This document shows, piece after piece, positions 1-8,470 of a stretch of DNA of 64,000 bases. A program made the position numbers and the translations under genes. The notes beneath the pieces are model-generated. The model searched no databases. It had not been told where the DNA came from and was given only the letters and a program-made list of their open reading frames with translations. The stretch spans positions 1-64,000 of the forward strand of contig JAJDED010000010.1 of the NCBI GenBank assembly GCA_029259915.1. The letters are read 5' to 3'. Numbering within the stretch: position 1 is the first letter of the stretch; each line of letters opens with the position of its first letter. The DNA comes from Planctomycetota bacterium (GTDB taxonomy: Bacteria > Planctomycetota > Planctomycetia > Pirellulales > Lacipirellulaceae).

Positions 1-719
1 AAGGTCTGACGCGGGAGTGCCATTTCAGCATTCACGTTTGGTTCGAGTGGCAGAGAAGCAGCCGTAAGCTCGAACGTATCCGAGAAGATCGTATGAGGTC
101 CCGTAGGGCCGAGCGTGGCAAAGCCGGGTGAGGCGACTCGGCCATCCGCGAGGGCAATGGCACCATTCAGCCCCGCCGTACTCAAGCGACCCATGGAGCC
201 CCCGGTGTTGGTACCCCACTCAAAGGAGACACCAGTGGCTGCAGCGCCAGTTGGAGCACTGGCGAGAAGGTTCGCGGTTCCCAAAGTAGGAGGGGGCCCA
301 TCGTACAAGTGGATCAATTCGCTAGTGCTACCCAAGCCAGAAAAAGGGGCGAGGCCCGTGAACTGATTCTCCATCAAGATCTGGACCGACGGAGCCAAGC
401 CCCAGTCCGAACGGAACGCAGCTTCAACACCAGCTTGAGCACTATCTCGCAGTATGATGATGGACTCACCGCTGGCAACTGAGATTCCGGTGGGGAACAC
501 AGCAGTTTGATTATTGGTAACATCACGGTCGATCCATTCGAATCCGTCGAGCGAGGCAGCGCTCAGTCCTGTGTTAGTCAGTTCCCACCAGTCCATGCTT
601 TGCAGCAAAGGATTGGTACCACCTGGACTAGGCACCGCTTCGGTAATCACCAGATCGGCAAACGCCATTTGGCCGGCAAGACATAAGGCCAGCGATGCCA
701 GGTACAGTTTTAGTTTCAT
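1..719 (-). CDS. Secreted lamin-tail-domain protein, partial (C-terminus beyond left edge)
   Basis: The reading frame is open from ATG at 719 to the window edge (about 239 codons), so the ORF track misses it. The product begins MKLKLYLASLALCLAGQMAFA, a clear signal peptide. It continues LVITEAVPS, then DWWELTNTG and SGESIIILRD, which is the pattern of the lamin-tail domain (LTD), an immunoglobulin-like fold common in exported planctomycete proteins. Gly/Pro/Ser-rich sequence follows, as in surface or extracellular proteins. The C-terminus is missing; a PEP-CTERM sorting tail is a reasonable guess but is not visible. The first gene to the right is divergent. Confidence 0.7.
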   Translation of the reverse strand, partial: MKLKLYLASLALCLAGQMAFADLVITEAVPSPGGTNPLLQSMDWWELTNTGLSAASLDGFEWIDRDVTNNQTAVFPTGISVASGESIIILRDSAQAGVEAAFRSDWGLAPSVQILMENQFTGLAPFSGLGSTSELIHLYDGPPPTLGTANLLASAPTGAAATGVSFEWGTNTGGSMGRLSTAGLNGAIALADGRVASPGFATLGPTGPHTIFSDTFELTAASLPLEPNVNAEMALPRQT

Positions 720-1225
720 CAGACACTATCCTCCAAAAGAAAAAAGAATAGAAAACACCGGCATTTTGGAATAACTTCAACCTGTTAATAACGATTGACC
801 GAGCCACCAGAACATGTAGGATAATCGATTATTCAAAGATATCCAGTATATTTTTCAACAGAATCGGAAAAGTCGCACTATTTTTACCCGTTTGAAGAGG
901 AAAACGGCACTTTTCTTGGGGGGGGATCCGCCAATCCTAGGAACTGCCGGCGGCAAAGACCGGGCGGTTCTCCTATTCGACACCATGAAGAAAGGGGTCG
1001 CCATTGCTACCTGCGGATTTGCTGGGACCGGTCAGGCTTCTCACGGTCCGAACAGTGAAAATTAACTAAACCGGTTTTGGCGTCTCTTAGCCCCACCGTA
1101 TTGCAAGGCACTACTCAACCTCCTACTCGAACTAGCAGCGTTGAATTCGTTTGGAGAAGAGCAAATCAGCCTTTTGAATAACGGGTTTTACGATTATCAC
1201 CTCCTTACTTTTCCGGGAAAACACG
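720..1225. other. Divergent intergenic region, no gene supported
   Basis: This 506-bp gap lies between the divergent LTD protein and the alpha/beta hydrolase. It is AT-rich near both starts and holds a run of eight G at about 919-926. A short open stretch ending at 1064 has no start or ribosome site that I trust. Promoters for both genes should lie here, but I could not pick out convincing -35/-10 pairs. Confidence 0.4.
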
Positions 1226-2620
1226 ATGCGGCATATCTCGCTCATAACAGCAGCTTTCTTTGTTTCTTTTCTAGCTGGACAGCCGGTAAATGCAGTTGAA
1301 GGCGACGCGATCTTATTGAAACAGAGCAACTTCGACCACTCTTCAAGGGCACTGCATGACTACCTAGCCAAAAAGGACTCCAGTTATCGCTGGCAAGAAG
1401 TTCGCGATGGAGAAATTGCCGGCACAAAATACGTCGAACTCATCCTCACCTCGCAAACGTGGCGCGAGATCGTGTGGAATCATCGACTCTTCATTATCAA
1501 GCCCGAGAAAATAGATGCCAAAAAGCAATCGCTGCTGATCATTTCTGGTGGCAATTGGAAGGAGGAATTTTCCGACCCGTCTTATAAGGTTGCACCAGTC
1601 GAGGAAGTGGCCCTCTTTGCAACTTTGGCACAGCAGCTTGAATCTCCAGTTGCCGTGCTCTTGCAAGTCCCCCAGCAACCAATTTTCGATGGATTGACAG
1701 AAGATGAGATCGTCTCGTACACGTTTGACCAATTCTTTGACACAGGCGATCAAGAGTGGCCCTTACTCTTACCTATGGTAAAGAGTGCCGTGAAGGGCAT
1801 GGATGCCGTCCAAGAGTATTGCGAAAAACAATGGTCGCTCTCTATCGAATCATTTACCGTAACCGGTAGTTCTAAGCGAGGTTGGACCACTTGGCTAACA
1901 GGAGCCTCTGACTCGCGCGTAACCGCCATTGCTCCGATGGTGATCGACATGCTTAACGTGAAACTTCAGATGGATCACCAACGAGAAACATGGGGAGAGT
2001 TCTCACCACAGATTGACGACTACACGAAAAGAGATTTCCCTGAGAAAATAAAAACGATTGCTGGTGAGTCGCTCTTGAATATCGTCGACCCTCTGGTATA
2101 TCGAGAGTCGCTCAAACTCCCAAAGCTCATTATTCTGGGCACGAACGACCCCTTTTGGACTCTTGATGCACTCAACCTGTATTGGTCAGAACTCCTGGGG
2201 CCGAAACACATTGTTTATGTACCGAACAATGGCCATGCGCTGCAAGATATTCCTCGCGTTCTAGGTGGCATTTCGGCTTTGCAAGAACAAGCCGCACGTG
2301 GCGATCAACTTCCGGATCTGACTTGGGCGTTTCATGAAACGGCCGATAAAATCACGCTCTCTATCAAGTCCGATATTCCACCAACCAAGTGCCAAGTGTG
2401 GACCGCTAATTCGAAGACAAAAGATTTTCGCGAGTCATTGTGGACTGCTTCAGAAGTTTCTCGTAGTGGCGACAGCTATACTTTCGAAACCAATATCCCC
2501 AAAACCGGGTCGAAAGCGTTGATTGGCGAAGTCGTCTATGCTCGCAAACACTTGCCACTTTATCTTTCAACAAATGTGCATGTTATAAGTCCTGCTGAAA
2601 TCGCTTCCCCAAACGAATGA
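1226..2620 (+). CDS. PhoPQ-activated pathogenicity-related (PqaA-like) alpha/beta hydrolase
   Basis: The 464-aa protein has a signal peptide (residues 1-23, ending PVNAVEG). The body matches the PhoPQ-activated pathogenicity-related family (PF10142): the YRWQEVRDGEIAGTKYVELILTSQTW-like opening, an IISGGNW strand, and the nucleophile elbow TGSSKRGWTTW. A later strand reads LIILGTNDPFW, where an acidic residue of the triad is expected, and NNGHAL supplies the likely His. The family is probably a set of secreted or periplasmic hydrolases of unknown substrate and is abundant in planctomycetes. It is monocistronic, followed by minus-strand remnants. ATG at 1226 is chosen because it opens directly on the signal peptide. 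Confidence 0.87.
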   Translation: MRHISLITAAFFVSFLAGQPVNAVEGDAILLKQSNFDHSSRALHDYLAKKDSSYRWQEVRDGEIAGTKYVELILTSQTWREIVWNHRLFIIKPEKIDAKKQSLLIISGGNWKEEFSDPSYKVAPVEEVALFATLAQQLESPVAVLLQVPQQPIFDGLTEDEIVSYTFDQFFDTGDQEWPLLLPMVKSAVKGMDAVQEYCEKQWSLSIESFTVTGSSKRGWTTWLTGASDSRVTAIAPMVIDMLNVKLQMDHQRETWGEFSPQIDDYTKRDFPEKIKTIAGESLLNIVDPLVYRESLKLPKLIILGTNDPFWTLDALNLYWSELLGPKHIVYVPNNGHALQDIPRVLGGISALQEQAARGDQLPDLTWAFHETADKITLSIKSDIPPTKCQVWTANSKTKDFRESLWTASEVSRSGDSYTFETNIPKTGSKALIGEVVYARKHLPLYLSTNVHVISPAEIASPNE

Positions 2621-2677
2621 CGTCCTGGCGGCCAAAAAGCGCAAGGTAAAAGTATCCCGCTAAAGGCAATCTTGCGA

Positions 2678-2695
2678 TAGCCCAAGATTGACGGA
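2678..2695 (+). repeat. 18-bp direct repeat, copy 1
   Basis: The string TAGCCCAAGATTGACGGA occurs here and again at 21408-21425. In the second copy it encodes the last residues (AQD) and stop of the LacD/DeoC-like aldolase. Here it also reads AQD-stop in one frame, but no gene precedes it. An exact 18-mer shared by chance within 64 kb is unlikely, though not impossible. Confidence 0.5.
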
Positions 2696-2720
2696 ATAGG
2701 CTCAGTGCCTCCAGACCTAT

Positions 2721-3051
2721 TTATTCCTCGCCGACGATGTAGGGGTCTGCCAGTCCCACCGCCATGACTCTTTGGCGTATATGGGAAACGAATCCATCAA
2801 GTGTCATTTGCTCTGAACCACTTTGGGAGGCAAGCATGTCCCGAAATTGAAGGCCATAGCACGGGAACAAGTGGCCGATTACCTTCGACTTTCTGCCACG
2901 AAGGCATCTGCATGTAGGGGATAATTTCATCCAACATCAAATCTACTTTGGATTTGCCATAATCGAGCGCGTTATGGCAATAAAGGGCATAGGTAAAGTT
3001 GAACCGATCTTTCTTGGAGCGTGACGGATTGCGTGCGGCGGTGTGGCCAAG
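2721..3051 (-). pseudogene. Decayed remnant of a GH99/WbsX-like glycan enzyme
   Basis: Directly after the DUF5009 stop, the minus strand reads a coherent protein segment: FNFTYALYCHNALDYG, then VDLMLDEIIPYMQMPSWQ and NRPLVPVLWPS. This frame dies at a stop after WFRAND near 2797. Sense resumes in a neighbouring frame (MTLDGFVSHIRQRVMAVGLADPYIVGEE) up to the stop at 2721. The pattern resembles the middle of GH99/WbsX-like TIM-barrel proteins (drawn from memory of the family). There is no start, no N-terminus and at least one frameshift, so it is a relic of a lost gene. It sits downstream of the rhamnose operon and may once have supplied a glycan-processing step. Confidence 0.5.
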
Positions 3052-4308
3052 TCAGACTCGAATAAAGATCTTCTGACGATATAGCCAGTAACAAAACACC
3101 CAAATAGCAAGGCCAGTCAGAGTCGATGTGACCATTGGCACGTAGGTGTCGCCAAATAACTCGAAAACACTTTGTCCCAAATGGGTTTTGAGCATCGTCG
3201 CCGTCCACGAGATGGTGAATTGGGTCATCATGTAGACGAGCAGCGAGTTCATGCCGACCACCGCCAGCACAAACCCCAGCCGGCGAAACGAGAGCACGTC
3301 GATCAACACGTACATGAAGGTGAGCATCAGGAAGCACCACCCACCGGCGAAAAGGACAAAGGACGGTGTGACAATCCTCTTGATGATTGGAAAAATGCAC
3401 GTCGCTTCGAGTCCGTAACCGAGAGCCAATGTTAACAGACCGCCGACCGCCAACAGCGACGTTTTCCGCAGATCGCTACGGTGCGACCGCAGCAGCTCCC
3501 CGCTCATCAGCCCGAAGATCATAAACACCATCGATGGAAAAAACATGAATGTCGCGTATCCGCCCTCCTGGAATGTGAAAGGCTCTTCGCGGGGAAAGAG
3601 ATTCAGCAACCGAACATCCAGAGCATGGCTAAAATCAGCGTTCTTGTGCCAGACGGGATCGAAATCGGCGAGATGGTTCTTGGCCCAAGACGCGCTCACG
3701 CCGACATCTGAATTTCCCATTGTTAGATCAATTCCTTCGGTGGGATAAGTAACGTACAAAAGCCCTGTCGTTACAAGAACCACAGCCACCGCGATAGCCT
3801 GAATTAGGAATGGTCGCCCCCAAAGCAGGAGCACGAACAGATAACCGAGCCCGATCATCGTCAACACATTGATGAAGCTCCAATTCGTTGAGGGACTGTC
3901 AAGCGAGACAAGAAACACACCTAAGAGAACCAGGATGACGGCCCGCACCGCAGCATGTTGAAACATCCTTGCATAGGAATCGCCCAGTTGCTTTCGCTTT
4001 GCGAAGGAATAGGGCATCGACACGCCGACCATGAACATGAAGGACGGCAAAATCAGATCCCACAAACTGCAACCGCTCCATTGTGGATGGGATGTGTGAT
4101 ACACGATCCCTTGCCAGAAAGAAGAGTCCGGGGCATCCTTCAATTGTCGAAGAGCAACGCCCCCCAGACCAAAGACGTTGGTGGCAAGCACAATCATGAT
4201 CAGGCCACGATAGGCGTCCAGCGAGAGAAGCCGCTGAGAAACTGCGGGTGTTTGTGGGATTGTGGCTTCTCCGCTCGCCGTAACATTACCTGCATCGTCT
4301 CGTATCAT
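3052..4308 (-). CDS. DUF5009 / NagX-like multipass membrane acyltransferase family protein
   Basis: The 418-aa protein opens with RLLSLDAYRGLIMIVLATN, the signature first helix of the COG4299/DUF5009 family related to heparan-alpha-glucosaminide N-acetyltransferase. About ten hydrophobic segments follow, including WDLILPSFMFMVGVSMPYS. The family is thought to acetylate or transport sugars at the inner membrane; the substrate is unknown. The ORF track starts at 4356, but ATG 4308 has an AGGAG site about seven bases ahead and clears the stop of the gene before it (4313), so I use 4308. It is the last intact gene of the rhamnose operon. Its stop runs into the glycosidase relic. Confidence 0.82.
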   Translation of the reverse strand: MIRDDAGNVTASGEATIPQTPAVSQRLLSLDAYRGLIMIVLATNVFGLGGVALRQLKDAPDSSFWQGIVYHTSHPQWSGCSLWDLILPSFMFMVGVSMPYSFAKRKQLGDSYARMFQHAAVRAVILVLLGVFLVSLDSPSTNWSFINVLTMIGLGYLFVLLLWGRPFLIQAIAVAVVLVTTGLLYVTYPTEGIDLTMGNSDVGVSASWAKNHLADFDPVWHKNADFSHALDVRLLNLFPREEPFTFQEGGYATFMFFPSMVFMIFGLMSGELLRSHRSDLRKTSLLAVGGLLTLALGYGLEATCIFPIIKRIVTPSFVLFAGGWCFLMLTFMYVLIDVLSFRRLGFVLAVVGMNSLLVYMMTQFTISWTATMLKTHLGQSVFELFGDTYVPMVTSTLTGLAIWVFCYWLYRQKIFIRV

Positions 4309-4312
4309 GCTG

Positions 4313-5626
4313 TTATCTCCTGTCGGTACTGGGTGACACCGACTGCTGGCACTCAATCACCAAACAACCTCCTGGCCCCAGTTGCCACTGGGAAAGATCT
4401 TCACCGCTCGATTTATGGCGGGCTTCAAGAGATACGATCACTGTAGAAGGCTGCCAGTTGCCCTTTGGTTTGATCGTGATGGCAGCGCTTTTGGCATAGC
4501 TGTCGTTGGCAATCACAACACGCCGACGGTCGCCACGCACAAAAGTACCGACGACTAGCTTAGTGTCCGCTCCAACCGGCGTTAAACAAGTCGACTGGCT
4601 GCCATCCATCAGCTCTCCATTCTCGTAGTGAGAGATGAATTTGTTATCCCAACCAATGAGCTCCCTTCCCGCCTTTCGCAAGAACAGATTGGCTTCACGA
4701 ACCGCGTCGTACATTGGCGTGCGCCGGCCATCATAGGAAATCATGCCGCCTACATGACGCTCGATCAGTTGATGTTCAACCGGTAGGTCAGCGGGGAAAT
4801 CTTGCATTGGCGGGGGGGTCCAGTAAGTAAACCAGTAAACACTCCTCGCACCATATGCCAAGACCGTACCAACTTGCCAAAACACTTCCGAACGAGTAGG
4901 AATTCGCAAGAGGCCTTCCATTCCCTCGCTTTGCAAGTAGATCCAAAACGGAATTCCAGCCTGTCGTGATTCGTCACGAATCACTTTCAAATCGTCATAC
5001 CAACCAGTATCGGCGAGACCGGGATTTCGCAAAGGATAGTGGTCGTAGCTGAGTACCTGTGGCTTTACGGCTTGGATAAAGCTATGCACATATTCCCTAT
5101 AATCCTCGACGCCCAACTGCGCAGGACTGGCATAACCTGGGAACAAATTGGTTAAATGTAGATGTTCTGGATCGGCCAGGTGCATTCGTCGAGAAGTGGT
5201 AGCGAGTCCTTCGAAACATCCGGCGTGTGGTTCATCGCAGATAAAATATCCTAACAAGGCTGAGTGGTCTCGACAGTCGGTAGTAACTACGTCGATCAGC
5301 GATTGATCGATTATTTTTCGATTGTCTTTGTGCCAAAACAGAATAGGCGGGTCGCAGATAATTACGCGCAGCCCAACTTTTTCCGCTAAATCCAAAACCT
5401 GGCTGTGCGATTCATGGTCCCAAGCTCCCATGCCGGGGACGATCGCATCGAAACCTGCGTTCGCAATCTCTCGATATCGCTCGATATTGGAATAATTGGA
5501 TGGCGGAGCGGAGTAGGCGATTACCAGAAATTCGTTCGCATACTGCGAGCCAGGCGGCTGCTCACCCCACACTAAGCCGAGCGGCGACGATAGAATTGCT
5601 GCAAGTAGGAACAACATCGTTTTCAT
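4313..5626 (-). CDS. Secreted glycoside-hydrolase-like TIM-barrel protein
   Basis: The 437-aa protein has a signal peptide (MKTMLFLLAAILSSPLGLVWG). Its body reads like a (beta/alpha)8 barrel: NAGFDAIVPG, VGLRVIICDPP, LLGYFICDEPH, VLSYDHYP, PFWIYLQSE, YGARSVYWFTYW. The Asp-Glu pair in CDEP lies where clan GH-A enzymes keep a catalytic acid, and E in LQSEG could be the second carboxylate; both assignments are inferred. The C-terminal about 90 residues form a beta-rich domain. It may release rhamnose or other sugars outside the cytoplasm for the operon it belongs to. GAGGAG lies eight bases before the ATG. It is 48 bp after lutC. Confidence 0.6.
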   Translation of the reverse strand: MKTMLFLLAAILSSPLGLVWGEQPPGSQYANEFLVIAYSAPPSNYSNIERYREIANAGFDAIVPGMGAWDHESHSQVLDLAEKVGLRVIICDPPILFWHKDNRKIIDQSLIDVVTTDCRDHSALLGYFICDEPHAGCFEGLATTSRRMHLADPEHLHLTNLFPGYASPAQLGVEDYREYVHSFIQAVKPQVLSYDHYPLRNPGLADTGWYDDLKVIRDESRQAGIPFWIYLQSEGMEGLLRIPTRSEVFWQVGTVLAYGARSVYWFTYWTPPPMQDFPADLPVEHQLIERHVGGMISYDGRRTPMYDAVREANLFLRKAGRELIGWDNKFISHYENGELMDGSQSTCLTPVGADTKLVVGTFVRGDRRRVVIANDSYAKSAAITIKPKGNWQPSTVIVSLEARHKSSGEDLSQWQLGPGGCLVIECQQSVSPSTDRR

Positions 5627-5674
5627 AGAACTTCTCCTCGGTGATGACTTTCAAAAAGACATTAATTAATCAGA

Positions 5675-6358
5675 TCAAATACAAAGCACCGTGAGCTGCT
5701 TCGGGCCATGGGCGCCAAGGACTAAAATGCGCTCGATGTCACCCGTTCGACTAGGGCCAGTTATCAGCGAGATAAAACTGGGGTAGTTGGTAGCGTAGCG
5801 TTCTTCGAGCAATGCGAACGCAGACGGCAGATCGGGCAATAGCTGATCGCGCCGGGCGAGTACGATGTGGTGCGGCGGCAATACGGATAACGCACGGCCA
5901 CCCGCGCTGCGTGCCGTGACTAGCACACTGCCGGTTTGGGCGACGAGGCAATCGCACTGTGTGATACCGACGTCGCAGGACTCCAAATAGGATGCATCGT
6001 AGCCTTCATCCGTAATACAAACGGGCAGCCCCAGCTTTCCACAAACGGCATCGGTTAATTCGCCACGGTGAATCGCTATCTTCTTCCAACCGGACGCCAT
6101 CTCGGCGAGTTGAGCGAGCAGATCTTCTTCGGAATCTACGAGACGAAAGTCCGTTTTGAGTTCATAAGAATTCTTCGCAAACAGCGCAAGGCCGTCCTCT
6201 AAGGTTTCGCCGACTGCTGGCAGCCACTCGTGAATATGCTGAGCGGCTTCCTCTTCCGACACCACCTGCAACAAGTGGTCCTGAGGATGCCCAGGCACTG
6301 CTGCGGACAAGGTCAAGGCCTCGCGGATGCGACTCAGTATTTTCTCACGCTCGCTCAT
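5675..6358 (-). CDS. lutC: L-lactate utilization protein C, LUD domain
   Basis: The 227-aa LUD-domain protein begins MSEREKILSRIREAL. It carries the conserved block LVAQTGSVLVTARSAGGRALSVLPPHHI-like sequence and LLEERYATNYPSFISLITGPSRTGDIE, typical of LutC/YkgG. With LutA and LutB it oxidises L-lactate to pyruvate in the cytoplasm. The ORF track extends to 6427, but ATG 6358 overlaps the lutB stop in an ATGA arrangement and matches the family N-terminus. Here L-lactate would come from the aldolase/dehydrogenase encoded three genes upstream. Confidence 0.9.
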   Translation of the reverse strand: MSEREKILSRIREALTLSAAVPGHPQDHLLQVVSEEEAAQHIHEWLPAVGETLEDGLALFAKNSYELKTDFRLVDSEEDLLAQLAEMASGWKKIAIHRGELTDAVCGKLGLPVCITDEGYDASYLESCDVGITQCDCLVAQTGSVLVTARSAGGRALSVLPPHHIVLARRDQLLPDLPSAFALLEERYATNYPSFISLITGPSRTGDIERILVLGAHGPKQLTVLCI

Positions 6359-7749
6359 TTGCGGTTCTGCCAGAATTCTTTGAAAGTCTGCGGGGCGATC
6401 TTCGGCAGCTTGCGAGTTTTCGTCCATCCAAGTGCAGGATCTAGCCGCGTGCCATCGACGAAACGGTGTAGCGGTTGTATCAGTCGGCTAAGTTTTACAC
6501 AGAAGAGATAAACTCTCGGTTGGTTCATCACCAAGCGAAAGAGTTTGAATGTCAGTTTTTCCCGCCACGCTGGATTCTCTGTGAAGGCGTTTCGGCGGTT
6601 TTGGAGCAAATGATGGTGTAAATCAATTTTGACGGGGCAAGCCTGAGTGCATGCCCCGCAGAGAGAAGAAGCGTTCGACAAATGCTTCCAATCCTGCAGA
6701 CCACGTAGGTGCGGTGTGATTACCGAACCAATGGGGCCTTGGTAGGTCGTGCCATAAGTGTGACCGCCTACGTTACGATAGATCGGACAGACGTTCAGAC
6801 AGGCTCCACAGCGGATACAGTGCAACGCATCACGCTGTTCTTTGTCGGCCAGTAAATGGGTGCGATTGTTATCAAGCAAGACCACATGAAATTCTTCCGG
6901 TCCGTCCGACTCGCCCGGCTGCCTTGGACCGCCGTAGAGCGAGTTGTAGCAGGTGAGTGCCTGCCCTGCTCCCGCTGTTGCCAACATCGGCAGAAAGAGG
7001 GCCAGATCACGTAGTTTTGGCAAGACTTTTTCTATGCCCAACAGCGCAATGTGAACCCTTGGCAGTGCACAGGTCAGTCTTGCATTCCCTTCGTTCTCTG
7101 TGATCGAGATCATACCGGTCTCGGCAATTGCAAAATTAGCGCCGCTAATGCCAACGTCGGCAGTGATGTATTTTTCGCGGAGTACACGCCGGGCGATCAT
7201 CGTCAATTCTTCCGGATCATCGGTCGGTGCCGTACCGAGCTCTCGTGAGAAAAGTTCGCTAATCTCACCCCGCTTGAGGTGCATTGCTGGAAACACAAAG
7301 TGATAAGGTGCCTCTCGGCGAAGCTGGACGATGAATTCGCCCAAGTCCGATTCCACCACTTCAAAGCCGGCCTTTTCCAGGGCTTCATTGATGTGAATCT
7401 CTTCGCCGGTCATTACCTTCGACTTGATGATTGACCGAGCATTGTTCGCGCGAATGATGTTTAGAATAATATCACGGGCTTGCTGAGCGTTGCTGGCCCA
7501 ATGGACCTGAGTACCCCGCGCCTGCAATTTCTCGGCAAACTCGCTGAGATATTGATCCAGATGATTGACCGCGTCCCACTTAATCTCGGCAGCAGTTTGT
7601 CGGGCTGCTTCCCAATCCTGAAATGCCGACTTGTGCGCGTCTCTGGCGACTTCGTACGAGCGTAGTGCCGACTGGATTTGCGCTCGTTGCTCCAAATCTC
7701 GAGTGGTACGATCGGCATCGCTGCTAAATTGCTGGGCATGTGTGGTCAT
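6355..7749 (-). CDS. lutB: L-lactate utilization iron-sulfur protein B
   Basis: The 464-aa protein has an N-terminal LUD domain (IIKSKVMTGEEIHINEAL, VGISGANFAIAETG) followed by a ferredoxin-like region with two cysteine clusters, CIRCGACLNVCP and CGACTQACP, for two 4Fe-4S centres. This is the LutB/YkgF architecture at the usual length. It passes electrons in the cytoplasmic LutABC lactate oxidase. The ATG at 7749 overlaps the lutA stop by 4 bp and its own stop overlaps lutC, implying translational coupling. A long predicted-helical N-terminus (residues 15-90) precedes the LUD fold. Confidence 0.92.
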   Translation of the reverse strand: MTTHAQQFSSDADRTTRDLEQRAQIQSALRSYEVARDAHKSAFQDWEAARQTAAEIKWDAVNHLDQYLSEFAEKLQARGTQVHWASNAQQARDIILNIIRANNARSIIKSKVMTGEEIHINEALEKAGFEVVESDLGEFIVQLRREAPYHFVFPAMHLKRGEISELFSRELGTAPTDDPEELTMIARRVLREKYITADVGISGANFAIAETGMISITENEGNARLTCALPRVHIALLGIEKVLPKLRDLALFLPMLATAGAGQALTCYNSLYGGPRQPGESDGPEEFHVVLLDNNRTHLLADKEQRDALHCIRCGACLNVCPIYRNVGGHTYGTTYQGPIGSVITPHLRGLQDWKHLSNASSLCGACTQACPVKIDLHHHLLQNRRNAFTENPAWREKLTFKLFRLVMNQPRVYLFCVKLSRLIQPLHRFVDGTRLDPALGWTKTRKLPKIAPQTFKEFWQNRK

Positions 7750-8462
7750 GAATTGGCGAGCACCTCCGCAAGATGAATGGTTTTGAGAGGTTTGCCCTGC
7801 CGATCAAGGAGTCCCTGGAGATGCATGAGGCAGCTTGAATCGTTCGAGACGATGTACTCGGCGCTAGTCTCTTGGGCGCTCGCGCATTTTCCGTCGCCCA
7901 TGGCGGTGGATATCATCGGAAACTTCGTGGCAAACGTGCCACCAAATCCGCAACAAGTCTCAGCTTCTGGCATTTCCAGCAGTTCTAGATCGCGGACATG
8001 CGAAAGCAACGTGCGCGGTTGCTCTTTCAGGTTCAGCTCGCGTAGACCATGACATCCATCGTGAAAGGTGACTCGCGCCGGAAACCGTGCTCCCAAATCC
8101 GTTACGCCTAGTTTTGTTACCAAAAAATCGGAGAACTCGAAAGTCTTGTTCGCTACCGACTGCACCTTCTGCTCGTAGGCCGTTCCTTGAAACAGCTCGA
8201 TGTAAAACACTTTGAGCATAGCGCCACAGGACCCAGAAGCAATGACGATCGTTTCTGCATCCTTGAGACGCTCAACCACCCTCACCGCGACATCTCGTGC
8301 TTCGTCCCAGCAACCTGAGTTAAACGCCGGCTGACCACAGCAGGTGAGTTCTTCCGGGTAGTCGATCGTATGCCCCAGCCGTTCCAGGATCTGTACAATG
8401 CTCATCCCCACGCTTGGGTAGCAAAGATCGATGAAACAAGGGATGAACAGTGTAACTTTCAT
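7746..8462 (-). CDS. lutA: L-lactate utilization protein A, CCG-type Fe-S protein
   Basis: The 238-aa protein has the two cysteine-rich CCG repeats of LutA/GlpC/HdrB: TCCGQPAFNSGCWDEA near residue 40 and TCCGFGGTFATKFP near 165. Each is expected to bind an Fe-S cluster. It starts MKVTLFIPCFIDLCYP, the normal LutA opening. It is the first of the three overlapping lut genes and lies 8 bp after the rhamnulose-1-phosphate aldolase/dehydrogenase, which makes L-lactate. The context therefore supports a dedicated rhamnose-to-pyruvate branch rather than general growth on lactate; no lactate permease is seen. Confidence 0.9.
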   Translation of the reverse strand: MKVTLFIPCFIDLCYPSVGMSIVQILERLGHTIDYPEELTCCGQPAFNSGCWDEARDVAVRVVERLKDAETIVIASGSCGAMLKVFYIELFQGTAYEQKVQSVANKTFEFSDFLVTKLGVTDLGARFPARVTFHDGCHGLRELNLKEQPRTLLSHVRDLELLEMPEAETCCGFGGTFATKFPMISTAMGDGKCASAQETSAEYIVSNDSSCLMHLQGLLDRQGKPLKTIHLAEVLANS

Positions 8463-8470
8463 GGCCGTTA

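Noticed and set aside
900-1064. Open stretch ending in ATCGFAGTGQASHGPNSEN-stop, faintly like a thiolase C-terminus
   Set aside because: Similarity is a few residues only, the rest of the family pattern is missing, and no start or ribosome site is present.
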